64,000 nt of DNA from Actinocrinis sp035653575 (GTDB lineage: Bacteria; Actinomycetota; Actinomycetes; Streptomycetales; Catenulisporaceae), in the NCBI RefSeq assembly GCF_035653575.1, contig NZ_DASRBQ010000168.1, positions 17,785 through 81,784 of the forward strand, written 5' to 3'. Shown in pieces: positions 32,828-41,451 of this stretch (its first letter is position 1; each line of letters opens with the position of its first letter). The notes beneath the pieces were generated by a model that was given only the letters and a program-made list of their open reading frames with translations, ran no database searches and was not told the origin of the DNA. A program made the translations under genes and the position numbers.

Positions 32828-34814
32828 GACCAGCCTGACCGAGCGGCTGCTGCACGCCGCCGGAGTCATCGACCAGCCGGGCAGCGTCGATGACGGCAAC
32901 ACGCGCACCGACACGCTCGAGCTCGAGCGGCGGCGCGGCATCACCATCAAGTCCGCCGTGGTCTCCTTCGATCTCGGCGGCGTCACCGTCAACCTGATCG
33001 ACACCCCCGGCCACCCTGATTTCATCGCCGAGGTGGAGCGGGTGCTCGGCGTGCTGGACGGCGCGGTACTCGTCATCTCGGCGGTCGAGGGCGTGCAGGC
33101 GCAGACCAGGGTGCTGATGCGGGCGCTGCGGCGGCTGGACATCCCGACGCTGATCTTCGTCAACAAGATCGACCGCGGCGGCGCGGACCGCGAGCGGACG
33201 CTGCGCGGCATCAGGGAGAAGCTGACCCGCGCGATTGTGCCGATGGGCACGGTGTACAAGGCGGGCACGGCCGAAGCCGCTTTCCAGCCCTTCGCCGCGG
33301 ACGACTCCGGCTTCGCCTCGGCGGCGATCGAGGTGCTCGCAGACCACGATGACGCCTTCCTCGCCGACTACCTGGCTGATGAGCACGCGGCCTCGCCCAA
33401 GCGGCTGCGCCTCGGGCTCGCGGAGCTGACCGGCAGGTCTCTGGCGCATCCGGTCTTCTTCGGGTCCGCGATCACCGGCGCGGGCGTCGCCGAGCTGACG
33501 GATGGAATCAGGGAGCTGCTTCCTGCCACGGCGGAGCACGCGTACCGGACGGCAGACCCGGCCGAACCGCAGGACGCGCCGGCCGATCCGGCCCGTGGCA
33601 CCGTCTTCAAGGTCGAGCGCGGCCCGGCCGGTGAGAAGATCGCGTACCTGCGGATGTTCTCCGGAGCCGTGCACACCCGCGACCGGCTGACCCTGCACCG
33701 CGCCGGAACGAGGCTCGAGGGCAAGGTCACCGCGATCAGCGTGTTCGAGCGCGGCGCGGACGTGCGGCGCGAGGCGGTGACCGCCGGTCACATCGCCAAG
33801 GTATGGGGTCTGGCTGACGTCCGGATCGGCGACGCGGTGGGCGAACCGCAGGCGGCGAGGCGCGAGCATCACTTCTCCCCGCCGACCCTGGAGACCGTGG
33901 TCGTGCCGAGTCGGCGCGCCGAGAAGGGCGCCCTGCACGCGGCGCTGGCTCAGCTCGCCGAGCAGGATCCGCTGATCGACCTGCGGCAGGACGATGTGCG
34001 GCAGGAGCTGTACCTCTCGCTGTACGGCGAGGTGCAGAAGGAGGTCATCGAGGCGACGCTGGCCGAGCAGTACGGACTCGAGGTCGGCTTCCGGGAGAGT
34101 ACGACCATTCACATCGAGCGCCCGGTCGGTACCGGCGCCGCGCTCGAAGCGATCAAGAAGGGGGACAATCCGTTCCTCGCCACGGTCGGCCTGCGCGTCG
34201 AGCCCGGCGCGATCGGCAGCGGCGTGCAGTTCCGGCTCGGCGTCGAGCTGGGTTCGATGCCCTATGCGTTCTTCAAGGCGGTCGAGGACACCGTGCATGA
34301 GACGCTGCGCCAGGGCCTGCACGGCTGGCAGGTCACCGACTGCGTCGTGACCATGACGCACTCGGGCTACTGCCCGCGGCAGAGCCACGCGCACCAGCGC
34401 TTCGACAAGTCGATGTCGAGCACCGGCGCGGACTTCCGCGGCGTGACCCCGCTGGTCGTGATCGAGGCGCTGCGCGAGGCCGGAACCAGGGTGTACGAAC
34501 CCGTACATCGCTTCCGGCTCGACCTGCCGGCGGCCGCGCTCGGCCCGATCCTGCCGATCCTCACGGCGCTGCGCGCGGTGCCGCAGACCTCGCGGCTGCA
34601 CGGTTCCACATGCGTGGTCGAGGGCGAGGTCCCGGCCGCGCAGGTGAGCGCGCTGGAACGGCAGCTACCCGGCCTGACCGGCGGGGAGGGCGTCCTGGAG
34701 TACGAATTCGACCACTACGTGGAGGTGCGCGGCGAGATCCCGCAGCGGCCGAGGTCCGACCACAATCCGCTGGACCGCAAGGAGTACCTGCTTCACGTCC
34801 AGCGCCGAGTCTAA
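32781..34814 (+). CDS. Tet(M)/Otr(A)-class ribosomal protection protein
   Basis: A 677-residue EF-G-like GTPase. G1 AHVDAGKTSLTERLL, the G2 region RRRGITIKSA, G3 DTPGHPDF and G4 NKIDR are intact. The C-terminal region contains YGEVQKEVIEATL and the MTHSGYCPRQS loop typical of tetracycline ribosomal protection proteins (Otr(A), Tet(M)), which dislodge tetracycline from the 30S subunit. Soil actinomycetes carry such genes without being producers, so resistance is likely but not certain. Start GTG 32781 has AAGGA with an 11-base spacer. A leader ORF overlaps its start. Confidence 0.88.
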   Translation: MSTLNLGILAHVDAGKTSLTERLLHAAGVIDQPGSVDDGNTRTDTLELERRRGITIKSAVVSFDLGGVTVNLIDTPGHPDFIAEVERVLGVLDGAVLVISAVEGVQAQTRVLMRALRRLDIPTLIFVNKIDRGGADRERTLRGIREKLTRAIVPMGTVYKAGTAEAAFQPFAADDSGFASAAIEVLADHDDAFLADYLADEHAASPKRLRLGLAELTGRSLAHPVFFGSAITGAGVAELTDGIRELLPATAEHAYRTADPAEPQDAPADPARGTVFKVERGPAGEKIAYLRMFSGAVHTRDRLTLHRAGTRLEGKVTAISVFERGADVRREAVTAGHIAKVWGLADVRIGDAVGEPQAARREHHFSPPTLETVVVPSRRAEKGALHAALAQLAEQDPLIDLRQDDVRQELYLSLYGEVQKEVIEATLAEQYGLEVGFRESTTIHIERPVGTGAALEAIKKGDNPFLATVGLRVEPGAIGSGVQFRLGVELGSMPYAFFKAVEDTVHETLRQGLHGWQVTDCVVTMTHSGYCPRQSHAHQRFDKSMSSTGADFRGVTPLVVIEALREAGTRVYEPVHRFRLDLPAAALGPILPILTALRAVPQTSRLHGSTCVVEGEVPAAQVSALERQLPGLTGGEGVLEYEFDHYVEVRGEIPQRPRSDHNPLDRKEYLLHVQRRV

Positions 34815-34917
34815 GGAACACGGAACCCCGCGCGAACCCGACACTCGCGCCCTACCACTGGCGATCCACAGCGCGGACCGCGAGACTGCAACCGGTGCGA
34901 CGACGAGGAGTAGACGC

Positions 34918-35997
34918 ATGCTGTTCGCTGGGGTCGCGTGGTCGGCTGAGGGCTACGAGGTCGGATTCTCAGACCAGGCCGGACGGCCGGATCCGCGCGT
35001 CCGGGCGCGCCGGTTCGGCGGCGGCGAACTGCCGGACCTGGTCGCGTTCCTGTCTCGGATCGCGCGGGAGTCCGGGCCGCTCGGGATCGTGGTCGAGAGC
35101 ACGAACGGTGCGGTCGACGGGTTCCTGTTAGCCGCTGGGCTCGAGGTGTACCGCGCCGATCCGGCTCTGCTCGACGAGGCCCTGGCGTCTTCGAATCCTG
35201 AGCTGAATGCGCCGCGCCCGGAATTCGGCTCGGTCCCCGCGCTCGCGCTGGCGCGGATCGCCGCGGCGCGCCTCGACTCACTCTCAAAGCTGAGCGCCGA
35301 GGACGGCAGCCTCACCGGACGGTATCTGCCGCCTGCGGCTACCTTCGCCCCGGTCGGCACGGAACTGGAAAGGCGCGGCCGGGAGGCCGGCTGCGTCAAG
35401 CACGGCCCGCGCGAGCGCGCGGCCGTCGCGCTCAGCTTCGACGACGGGCCGCATCCGGAGTTCACGAACCAGATCCTTGAGATCCTGGCGCGTTACCAGG
35501 CCCGGGCGACCTTCTTCCCGATCGGGCTCAGTGTGTCAGAGCTCGGAGATCTCCTGGCCAAGGCCGCCGACGCGGGCCATGCGATCGGCAATCACACGTG
35601 GTCGCACCCGTATCTGCCGGATCTGTCGGCCGCCGGGCTGCGCGAGCAGGTCGACCGGACGAGCGAGGCGGTCGCGAGTGCGGTCGGCGCCCGGCCGTCG
35701 ATGGTGCGACCGCCGTACGGTTCGCTGACTGCCGAGGTGCTGGAGAAGTGGACCGGGCTCGGCTTCGAGGAGCAGCTCGTGCTCTGGGACGTGGACTCCG
35801 CGGACTGGGCCCTGCCGGGCGCCGAGGCGATCGCGGACAAGACGCTCAAGGAGATCCAGCCGGGCTCGATCGTGCTGATGCACGACAGCGGCGGCGACCG
35901 CTCGCAGACGGTGCAGGCGCTGCCAGCCATTATCGAGGGCTGTCTGGAGCGCGGGTACGGACTCGCGACCGTGCCCGAGCTGCTGGGGCCGCACTAG
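34918..35997 (+). CDS. Polysaccharide deacetylase with IS110-transposase-like N-terminal domain
   Basis: A 359-residue two-domain protein. Residues about 168-355 are a NodB carbohydrate esterase 4 domain: SFDDGPHP (D175, D176), NHTWSHP (H226, H230 zinc ligands), RPPYG (264-268), DVDSADW and the LMHDS histidine H322. Residues 1-125 look like the IS110 DEDD RNase H fold: LFAGVAW replaces GIDWA (the aspartate is Ala7), VVESTNGAVDGFLLAAGLEVYRAD retains a glutamate (E60), and the later SDxxDA acidic pair is absent. No signal peptide, so cytosolic unless exported otherwise. ATG 34918 follows GAGGAG. Confidence 0.8.
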   Translation: MLFAGVAWSAEGYEVGFSDQAGRPDPRVRARRFGGGELPDLVAFLSRIARESGPLGIVVESTNGAVDGFLLAAGLEVYRADPALLDEALASSNPELNAPRPEFGSVPALALARIAAARLDSLSKLSAEDGSLTGRYLPPAATFAPVGTELERRGREAGCVKHGPRERAAVALSFDDGPHPEFTNQILEILARYQARATFFPIGLSVSELGDLLAKAADAGHAIGNHTWSHPYLPDLSAAGLREQVDRTSEAVASAVGARPSMVRPPYGSLTAEVLEKWTGLGFEEQLVLWDVDSADWALPGAEAIADKTLKEIQPGSIVLMHDSGGDRSQTVQALPAIIEGCLERGYGLATVPELLGPH

Positions 35998-36037
35998 CCG
36001 ACACCCCAGCAGCTCGACTCAGGCACGCGAGAGCCTG

Positions 36038-36403
36038 CTACCGACGGTCTGCCTCGATCCGGTCGCCGAGCGTCTCGTCGGTCTCCGATATCGGTGCGCC
36101 CATCGGGTCGGGCGCCACGTTGTCGCGCCCGCCCATGACGTCGGGGATCGGCGCCGCGGACTGGTCGCTGGCCTGGCCGGGGCGCAAGGTCCGCGCCTGC
36201 GCGTCCTCGGCTACCGGCTGCGTGTCCGACGGGATGGCGCTGGTGTCGTCCGGGGCGACCCGGCCCGGCGCGTCCAGCGCTTCCGGGTCCATGGTCTGAT
36301 CGTCCACGGTCCCGTCACGCGGTCCCATCTCGTCCCCGGGCCGCGCGGCGCCGGCCGCGGGCTCGCCGAACCTGCTCTCTTCGGGATCGGTCTCGTGCCT
36401 CAT
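36038..36403 (-). CDS. Acidic, probably disordered 121-residue protein
   Basis: I do not recognise a family. The sequence is rich in Asp, Glu, Pro, Ala and Gly, lacks aromatic residues and hydrophobic stretches, and is therefore probably intrinsically disordered. A strong AAGGAAGAAGG lies 8 bases before the ATG, which supports it as a gene. It is the last of a leftward run beginning with a MarR gene at 40048. It converges on the deacetylase at 40 bases. Confidence 0.55.
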   Translation of the reverse strand: MRHETDPEESRFGEPAAGAARPGDEMGPRDGTVDDQTMDPEALDAPGRVAPDDTSAIPSDTQPVAEDAQARTLRPGQASDQSAAPIPDVMGGRDNVAPDPMGAPISETDETLGDRIEADRR

Positions 36404-36443
36404 TGGTGCGCCTTCTTCCTTCGTTCAGCCGCCGCGCTGCGCC

Positions 36444-36881
36444 CTATGCCGACCCTCCCCTGCTCACTCCAGCCGCACTAACCCGTGACGGCAGGTTCGA
36501 ATCGTTCCGGAGCGTCGAAGAGCCCAGGAAGCCGTCCAGTTGGCGTCGAGTGCGCGCGGCCTGAAGCAGCGCGCGGATCGCGGTGCGCTCACCCCAGCGT
36601 GGTTGGCGGGCGATGTCCCGGTATGCGGGGTGCAGCTGGGTCCAGCGCCGGGCGAAGGGGCACAGGGCCAGCACCGTGCGGTCGTTGGCACGGGCGTCGT
36701 CGAAGATCCGGCGCATCAGCAGCGAGCCGATGCCCTTGTCGTGGTCCTCCGGCGCGACCCGGACGTAGGGCACCAGCACGGTGTCCCGCACCAGGATCCA
36801 CTGCGCCGACCCCACAGGCCGGCCGTCCAGGTACGCGGTGTAGCGTTCGCGGCCTTCCTCAGCCTTGATCTCGAGTGTCAT
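36444..36881 (-). CDS. GNAT-family N-acetyltransferase (YjdJ/GtnA-like)
   Basis: A 145-residue protein with a short GNAT core: GRPVGSAQWIL beta strands, then YVRVAPEDHDKGIGSLLMRRIFDDARA containing the acetyl-CoA pyrophosphate loop (DKGIGSLL), and CPFARRWTQLHPAYRDI, the C-terminal CPF-W-x-HPEY signature of small YjdJ-type acetyltransferases. The last 40 residues are basic and unlike the family. Substrate is unknown. It is 130 bases downstream of the cupin gene on the same strand. Confidence 0.8.
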   Translation of the reverse strand: MTLEIKAEEGRERYTAYLDGRPVGSAQWILVRDTVLVPYVRVAPEDHDKGIGSLLMRRIFDDARANDRTVLALCPFARRWTQLHPAYRDIARQPRWGERTAIRALLQAARTRRQLDGFLGSSTLRNDSNLPSRVSAAGVSRGGSA

Positions 36882-37011
36882 GGCCGGGCGCGGGGAGCGG
36901 CGATGGCCGGGCGGTCATGCGTCGGGGCCCGCTCCTCCTCTCGCTGTGTTCGGGTTTTGATCGGTGACGGCTGTTGACCGGTAGCTGTCGATTCAGTCCG
37001 GGGCCGGTTGC

Positions 37012-37575
37012 TCAGTCCCAGGGCTGGTTGCAGGACGGGCACACTGCCGGCTTCGCCTCCGTGGTGACGGCGCCGCAGTGCGGGCAGAGCCGCGGCAGCA
37101 GACAGGCGGCCTCGCCGCCCTCGTCCGCCGCCTCCTCCTCGCGCGCTTCCAACCGGGCCAGCGCCGCCGGGTCGGTCGGCAGCTGGATGCGTAGGCCGGT
37201 GCGGGCGCGGTGCACGGTCAGGTACGCCAGGCCGCCGGGGCCCGCGGTGATCGAGCGGCGCGATCCGCGCGGCAGCCAGGTCAGCGCGTGCGTGGCCAGC
37301 GCGATCGACTCCTCGCCGGAGCGCAGCGTGCCGTTGCCGGCGATCGGGAGCAGCAGCACGTCCACGTCGCGCTCGGTATGCGCCTCGACGGTGGCTCCCG
37401 GGGGGAGCCGGACGAGGTTGGCGTCGAGCTGCCGCCCCGCCTCGGCCAGGCGCCACAGCGCCCCGCGCTGCTCGTCGGCCGCCTGGGCCAGGCACCAGTC
37501 GAGATCGGCCAGCAGGCTCGGGCTCGGGTCTGCGGCGCCGTTGCGCTCTTTGGTCTCACTGCCTGCGGTGTTCAT
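37012..37575 (-). CDS. Cupin-domain protein with C-terminal zinc ribbon
   Basis: A 187-residue protein. The middle (about 50-115) is a small cupin barrel: VRLPPGATVEAHTERDVDVLLLPIAGNGTL and SIALATHALTWLPRGSRRSI, shown here in pieces no longer than PPGATVEAHTERDVDVLLLP. The C-terminus has CPHCGAVTTEAKPAVCPSCNQ, a four-cysteine zinc ribbon. Cupin-plus-ribbon proteins can be sugar or metabolite sensors; function is not known. It starts 41 bases after the ClC stop, so it is probably in the same transcript. Confidence 0.72.
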   Translation of the reverse strand: MNTAGSETKERNGAADPSPSLLADLDWCLAQAADEQRGALWRLAEAGRQLDANLVRLPPGATVEAHTERDVDVLLLPIAGNGTLRSGEESIALATHALTWLPRGSRRSITAGPGGLAYLTVHRARTGLRIQLPTDPAALARLEAREEEAADEGGEAACLLPRLCPHCGAVTTEAKPAVCPSCNQPWD

Positions 37576-37616
37576 GGCTTCCTCGGGTGCGTTTCGGTGG
37601 TGCCGGGGGTCGGTGG

Positions 37617-39560
37617 TCAGTCGGAGCCGCTGTCCGCGCCGACCGGAACCGCGGCGGAGGGCGGACCGGAGAGCGGCGGACCGGAGGGCGGCCGCTTGCT
37701 CTTCACGGCTCGCCGGGCGGGCAGCAGGCGCTCGCGGTGCATTTCTTCGTGCAGGTCGCGCCGCCGGGCGTGCAGCAGCTGATCGAGGGTGATCAGCCCG
37801 GCCAGGCGGTGCGGCGCGGTGCGGTGGACTACCAGCGCCTTGGTGACGTTGTGGTGCGCCAGGATGTTGGCGACCTCACGCAGCGTGTGGTCGGTGTAGA
37901 CCACAGCTCGGCCGGTCAGCGCCGGGCGGCCGTGCACGTTCGGCGTGTGGTGGCTGTTCGAGCCCTGCGGCCCGAAGCCGTCGCGCAGAACGACGCCGTC
38001 GCGAATCGCCGTCGGTTCGTGCGGCAGGGTCAGATCCGCGGTCTGCTCGCCGGGATTGCGGGTCATGACCTCGTGCGCGAACAGCGCCTCCAGCGGGTCG
38101 GTGGTGTACTCGCGGGTCAGGTGCAGGCCGCGCCGGGCGATCTTCTCGGTGAGCACCGAGCGCTTGAGCAGCAGCGCGGAGAGGGCATAGGCACTGACCG
38201 AGGCGATCAGCAGCGCCGGCAGGTCGGGCCAGGCGCGGGTGAGTTCCAGCGTGAAGACCACCCCGGTCAGCGGGGAGCGCATCACGCCGCCGACCACCGC
38301 GGCCAGCCCAGCCATCGCCCAGAACCCCGGGAAGACCTGCGGCAACACCGTGCCCTCCAGCGCGCCGAGCGCTCCGCCGATCATGAACACCGGCGCGAGT
38401 ACCCCGCCCGAGGTCCCCGAACCCAGCGAGAGCGACCAGATCAGGGTCTTGACGAAGAGGATGCCGAGCACGAGGGAGAGCCCGGCCTGCCCGGTGAGCA
38501 GCCGGTCGATGACGTCGTAGCCGACGCCCAGGGCGCGTGGCTCGATCAGGCCACCGATTCCGATGATCAGACCGCCGATCGCGGGCCACCACATCCAATG
38601 GAATCGCAGCCGGGAGAAGGCGTCCTCGGCCAGGTACACGAGCCCGGTGGCGCCGACCGCGAGCAGCCCGCCGGTGAGCCCGGGGATGAGCGAGAGCAGC
38701 TGCGCACCCGCGCCCGGTCGCACGACGTGCGCGACCGGGAAGATCGCGCCGGTGCCGAGCAGGAAGCCGCGGCAGATGACGGAGACGGACACCGCCGTGC
38801 CGACGGGTATCAGGCTGCGCGGACGCCACTCGAACAGCAGCAGCTCGACCGCGAGCAGCACTGAGGCGAGCGGCGCGTTGAAGGTTGCCGCCATGCCGCC
38901 GGCCGCGCCGGCTACCAGCAGGGTCTTGCGTTCGTCGGCGGAGAGCTTCAGGCCCTGGGCCAGGATCGAGCCGACCGCGCCGCCGGTCATGATGATCGGG
39001 CCCTCGGCGCCGAACGGCCCGCCGGTGCCGATGCTGACCGCGGCGGACACCGGCTTGAGCACGGCCACGCGCGGCGCGACCCGGCTGCCGCCGACGAGGA
39101 TCGCCTCAATCGCCTCGGGCATGCCGTGGCCGCGGATCTTCTCTGAGCCGTAGCGGGCCATCAGCCCGACGATCAGGCCGCCGCCGACGGGTGCGACGAC
39201 GACCAGCCAGCCGGGGTGGTGCACGGCGCCTGGCGCGACCAAGCCGGTGGCGACGCGCTGGTAGAACACCAGGTTGGTGATCAAGCCGATCAGGCGCAGC
39301 AGCACGAAGGCGGCCGCGGCGCTGGCCGCGCCGACCGGCACCGCCAGCAGGGTGATCAGCAGCACCCGCGGCGTGACGGTGAAGTCGCCGAGGTGCTGCG
39401 GCCGCTCGGTCGCGGCACTGGGCGCGGCGCTCGTCGCCGCGCCGTTCGATCCGGCGTGGTCACTCGCCGCCAGGGCGGAGGATCGGCCTGACAGCGAGGC
39501 GGCGGAGTCATTCAGCCTGGCTTTCTCGCGGATGCGCGCGTACAGGCGATGAGTGATCAC
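37617..39560 (-). CDS. ClC-family chloride channel/transporter with a partial CBS region
   Basis: A 647-residue membrane protein. ClC selectivity motifs are recognisable: GHGMPEA (GSGIP equivalent, residues 144-150), GPFGAEGPI with gating glutamate E186, and GSGTSGGVLAPVF (380-392). A soluble C-terminal region from about 480 includes one CBS-like unit (TDHTLREVANILAHHNVTKALVV). The N-terminal 55 residues are polar and not part of the family. Its GTG overlaps the MarR stop by 4 bases (GTGA), so the regulator and channel are cotranslated. Confidence 0.85.
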   Translation of the reverse strand: MITHRLYARIREKARLNDSAASLSGRSSALAASDHAGSNGAATSAAPSAATERPQHLGDFTVTPRVLLITLLAVPVGAASAAAAFVLLRLIGLITNLVFYQRVATGLVAPGAVHHPGWLVVVAPVGGGLIVGLMARYGSEKIRGHGMPEAIEAILVGGSRVAPRVAVLKPVSAAVSIGTGGPFGAEGPIIMTGGAVGSILAQGLKLSADERKTLLVAGAAGGMAATFNAPLASVLLAVELLLFEWRPRSLIPVGTAVSVSVICRGFLLGTGAIFPVAHVVRPGAGAQLLSLIPGLTGGLLAVGATGLVYLAEDAFSRLRFHWMWWPAIGGLIIGIGGLIEPRALGVGYDVIDRLLTGQAGLSLVLGILFVKTLIWSLSLGSGTSGGVLAPVFMIGGALGALEGTVLPQVFPGFWAMAGLAAVVGGVMRSPLTGVVFTLELTRAWPDLPALLIASVSAYALSALLLKRSVLTEKIARRGLHLTREYTTDPLEALFAHEVMTRNPGEQTADLTLPHEPTAIRDGVVLRDGFGPQGSNSHHTPNVHGRPALTGRAVVYTDHTLREVANILAHHNVTKALVVHRTAPHRLAGLITLDQLLHARRRDLHEEMHRERLLPARRAVKSKRPPSGPPLSGPPSAAVPVGADSGSD

Positions 39561-40048
39561 AGCGGCACCGGTCCATTCACTCCCAGCGCGACTGCGTCCC
39601 CGGCCAGGTCGACGAAGACCGTGGCCATTTGCCGCGCCTGCTCGCGCTGTTGCGGATCCATCCGGTCAAGCACGTCCTCCAGCAGCGCGTGCCGGCGGTC
39701 CAGCACCGCGGTCACCAGGTCCCGGCCACGGCCGGTGACCTCGACCGTCACGATGCTGCGGCTGTGTTCCACGCTGCCGCGCTGTACCAGGCCGACCGCC
39801 TGCAGCCGATCGACCAGGCGGGTGACCGAGGAGGCGCCCATGCCCAGCGCCTCAGCCAGGGTCGAGGAGGGCACTCGGCCGAGCCCGTCGAGCGTCAATA
39901 GCAAGCGGAACTGCGGCACGCTCACCGCTCCGTCCAGCGCGCTCAGGCTCTTCAGCGTGACCCCCACCAGGGCTCGCGCCAGCTGCTCGAATGCCGCCAC
40001 GTCCGGCCGTGGCCCGGTGCGCGGCGCGATCGCGGGAAAACCATTCAC
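39557..40048 (-). CDS. MarR-family regulator coupled to the ClC gene
   Basis: A 163-residue winged-helix regulator: SVPQFRLLLTLDGLG, LAEALGMGASSVTRLVDRLQAVGLVQR as the recognition helix and wing, then a C-terminal dimer helix pair. Start GTG 40048 has no clear SD and may be leaderless. It is divergent from another MarR gene, and a 23-bp palindrome sits immediately before its start. Autoregulation together with control of ClC is the simplest reading. Confidence 0.88.
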   Translation of the reverse strand: MNGFPAIAPRTGPRPDVAAFEQLARALVGVTLKSLSALDGAVSVPQFRLLLTLDGLGRVPSSTLAEALGMGASSVTRLVDRLQAVGLVQRGSVEHSRSIVTVEVTGRGRDLVTAVLDRRHALLEDVLDRMDPQQREQARQMATVFVDLAGDAVALGVNGPVPL

Positions 40049-40054
40049 ATACGC

Positions 40055-40077
40055 AAGACTTGTCTAGCGCAAGTCTT
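40055..40077. promoter_or_regulatory. MarR-type operator palindrome
   Basis: AAGACTTG and CAAGTCTT flank a 7-base spacer TCTAGCG, giving a perfect 8-bp inverted repeat 7 bases from the MarR start at 40048. Winged-helix MarR dimers typically bind TTGN7CAA-like palindromes of this size. Confidence 0.65.
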
Positions 40078-40226
40078 TCTGTCAACCGGAGCTCAGCGTG
40101 CTCAGGGCGCACTCGAGGCACCCGCAAGTCCTCGGCGCACCGGCATGAACTCCGGAGGAGCGGGAATGCCGAAAGGGCCGCGGCGATCGCCGGACGGCAA
40201 GGCTTAGCTCGTGCAATGATTGTAGG

Positions 40227-40733
40227 GTGCATCAAGAAGCCGAGGTCGAGGACCCGACGTCGCTGTCCCGCGACGAGATCATCGAATCGCTGCTCCTCGC
40301 CAGCCGCGCCATGGTGGCGCTGGCCGGACGCACACTCGCCGAACTCGACCCGGACGTGACGCTGCCGCAATCCCGCGCGTTGATCGTGCTCGCGTCCCGC
40401 GGCCCGCAGCGCGTCACCGACATTGCCACCGACCTCGGCGTCGCGCCATCCACCGCGACGCGTATGTGCGATCGCTTGGTGCGTAAGGGCCTGATCCGTC
40501 GTTACCGCAGCGCCGCGAATCGTCGCGAGGTCCGGCTCAGCCTGACGCCGAGCGGACAAAGCCTCGTGCGCGATCTGGCCAAGCGCCGCCGCGCAGAGCT
40601 GGCGCGCTATGTGGAAGCGATCCCAGCGGACGCATACGGCCACGTCACCTCGGCGCTGCAAAGGTTCAGCAGCGCGGCAGGCGAACTGCCCGAGCGTGAC
40701 TGGTGGTTCGCTGCGGAGGACGGCGACGCGTAG
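40227..40733 (+). CDS. MarR-family regulator (second)
   Basis: A 168-residue MarR protein with LPQSRALIVLASRGPQRV and a strong wHTH core TDIATDLGVAPSTATRMCDRLVRKGLIRR followed by RREVRLSLTPSGQSLV. It begins at GTG 40227 without a clear SD. It is divergent from the MarR-ClC unit across 178 bases and converges on the CopD-like gene. Ligand unknown. Confidence 0.87.
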   Translation: MHQEAEVEDPTSLSRDEIIESLLLASRAMVALAGRTLAELDPDVTLPQSRALIVLASRGPQRVTDIATDLGVAPSTATRMCDRLVRKGLIRRYRSAANRREVRLSLTPSGQSLVRDLAKRRRAELARYVEAIPADAYGHVTSALQRFSSAAGELPERDWWFAAEDGDA

Positions 40734-40779
40734 AGCCCCGTAGCGCTCGGCCGCCGGATGCCTGCGTGCGTTTGCGCCG

Positions 40780-41199
40780 TCAGCCGGCCAGCTGGATGCC
40801 GACGAACAGCGCACCGAGCGCGCTCAGCCCGGTCAGCGCGCCGAACACGGCCAACCCGGCCGTGCCGCGGGCCCGCGCGTGCAGGAAGGCCGTCAAGCCG
40901 GAGACGATGACCAGTGTGATCTTCAGCATGAGCGTGTTCTCGTACGCGCCGCTGACCTTGTCGTGCTCGGCGATCACGTTCCAGATCCCGGTCGCCACGA
41001 GCACCGCGAAGGCCGGCCAGGCGACCTGATTGAACCGGCGAGCGGCGGTCGCCGGAACCTCGGCGCCGACCCCGCGCAGCACCGGCACCAGCGCCGCCAG
41101 CGTCATCTGCCCGCCGACCCACACCGTCGCCGCCAGCACGTGCAGGAAGAGCCGCACCGTATCCCAGGAAACCGCGAGCACGTCTGTCTCAGACTCCAT
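40780..41199 (-). CDS. CopD-like small membrane protein
   Basis: A 139-residue protein with four predicted membrane helices (FLHVLAATVWVGGQMTLAALV, AFAVLVATGIWNVIA, MLKITLVIVSGLTAFL, AVFGALTGLSALGALFVGI). The first helix has the H..W.GG pattern of CopD/DUF2269-like membrane proteins, some of which take part in copper handling. ATG 41199 is chosen because the upstream part of the frame is not membrane-like. It lies back-to-back with ctaD, a copper enzyme, across 252 bases in which I see no other structure. Confidence 0.65.
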   Translation of the reverse strand: MESETDVLAVSWDTVRLFLHVLAATVWVGGQMTLAALVPVLRGVGAEVPATAARRFNQVAWPAFAVLVATGIWNVIAEHDKVSGAYENTLMLKITLVIVSGLTAFLHARARGTAGLAVFGALTGLSALGALFVGIQLAG

Positions 41200-41451
41200 T
41201 CTCGGCCGTCGGATCACCGGCGGTGCCAGCCTACGGGCCGGGCTCGCGCCGCCTTCGGCCCGGTCGGCAAAGGGCGTTGGCGCAGGCCACTTCCCGCGCT
41301 GCTGGGTACTTCCGGCCAATTCGGATTCATCGCGCCACGGCTGGGCAATACGCCACCCGGCCGCGAGGCGCGCCGGGACGATCAACCGCCGCCCGATACA
41401 CGTCATCGCCGGTCAGCCGCCCCACCCGACCCACACCGTAGGCGCCGCCCG

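Noticed and set aside
34918..35300. An IS110 insertion sequence at the deacetylase gene
   Set aside because: There is no serine-containing transposase C-terminal domain, no inverted or direct repeats, and the frame is continuous with the NodB domain. A fused domain explains it better.
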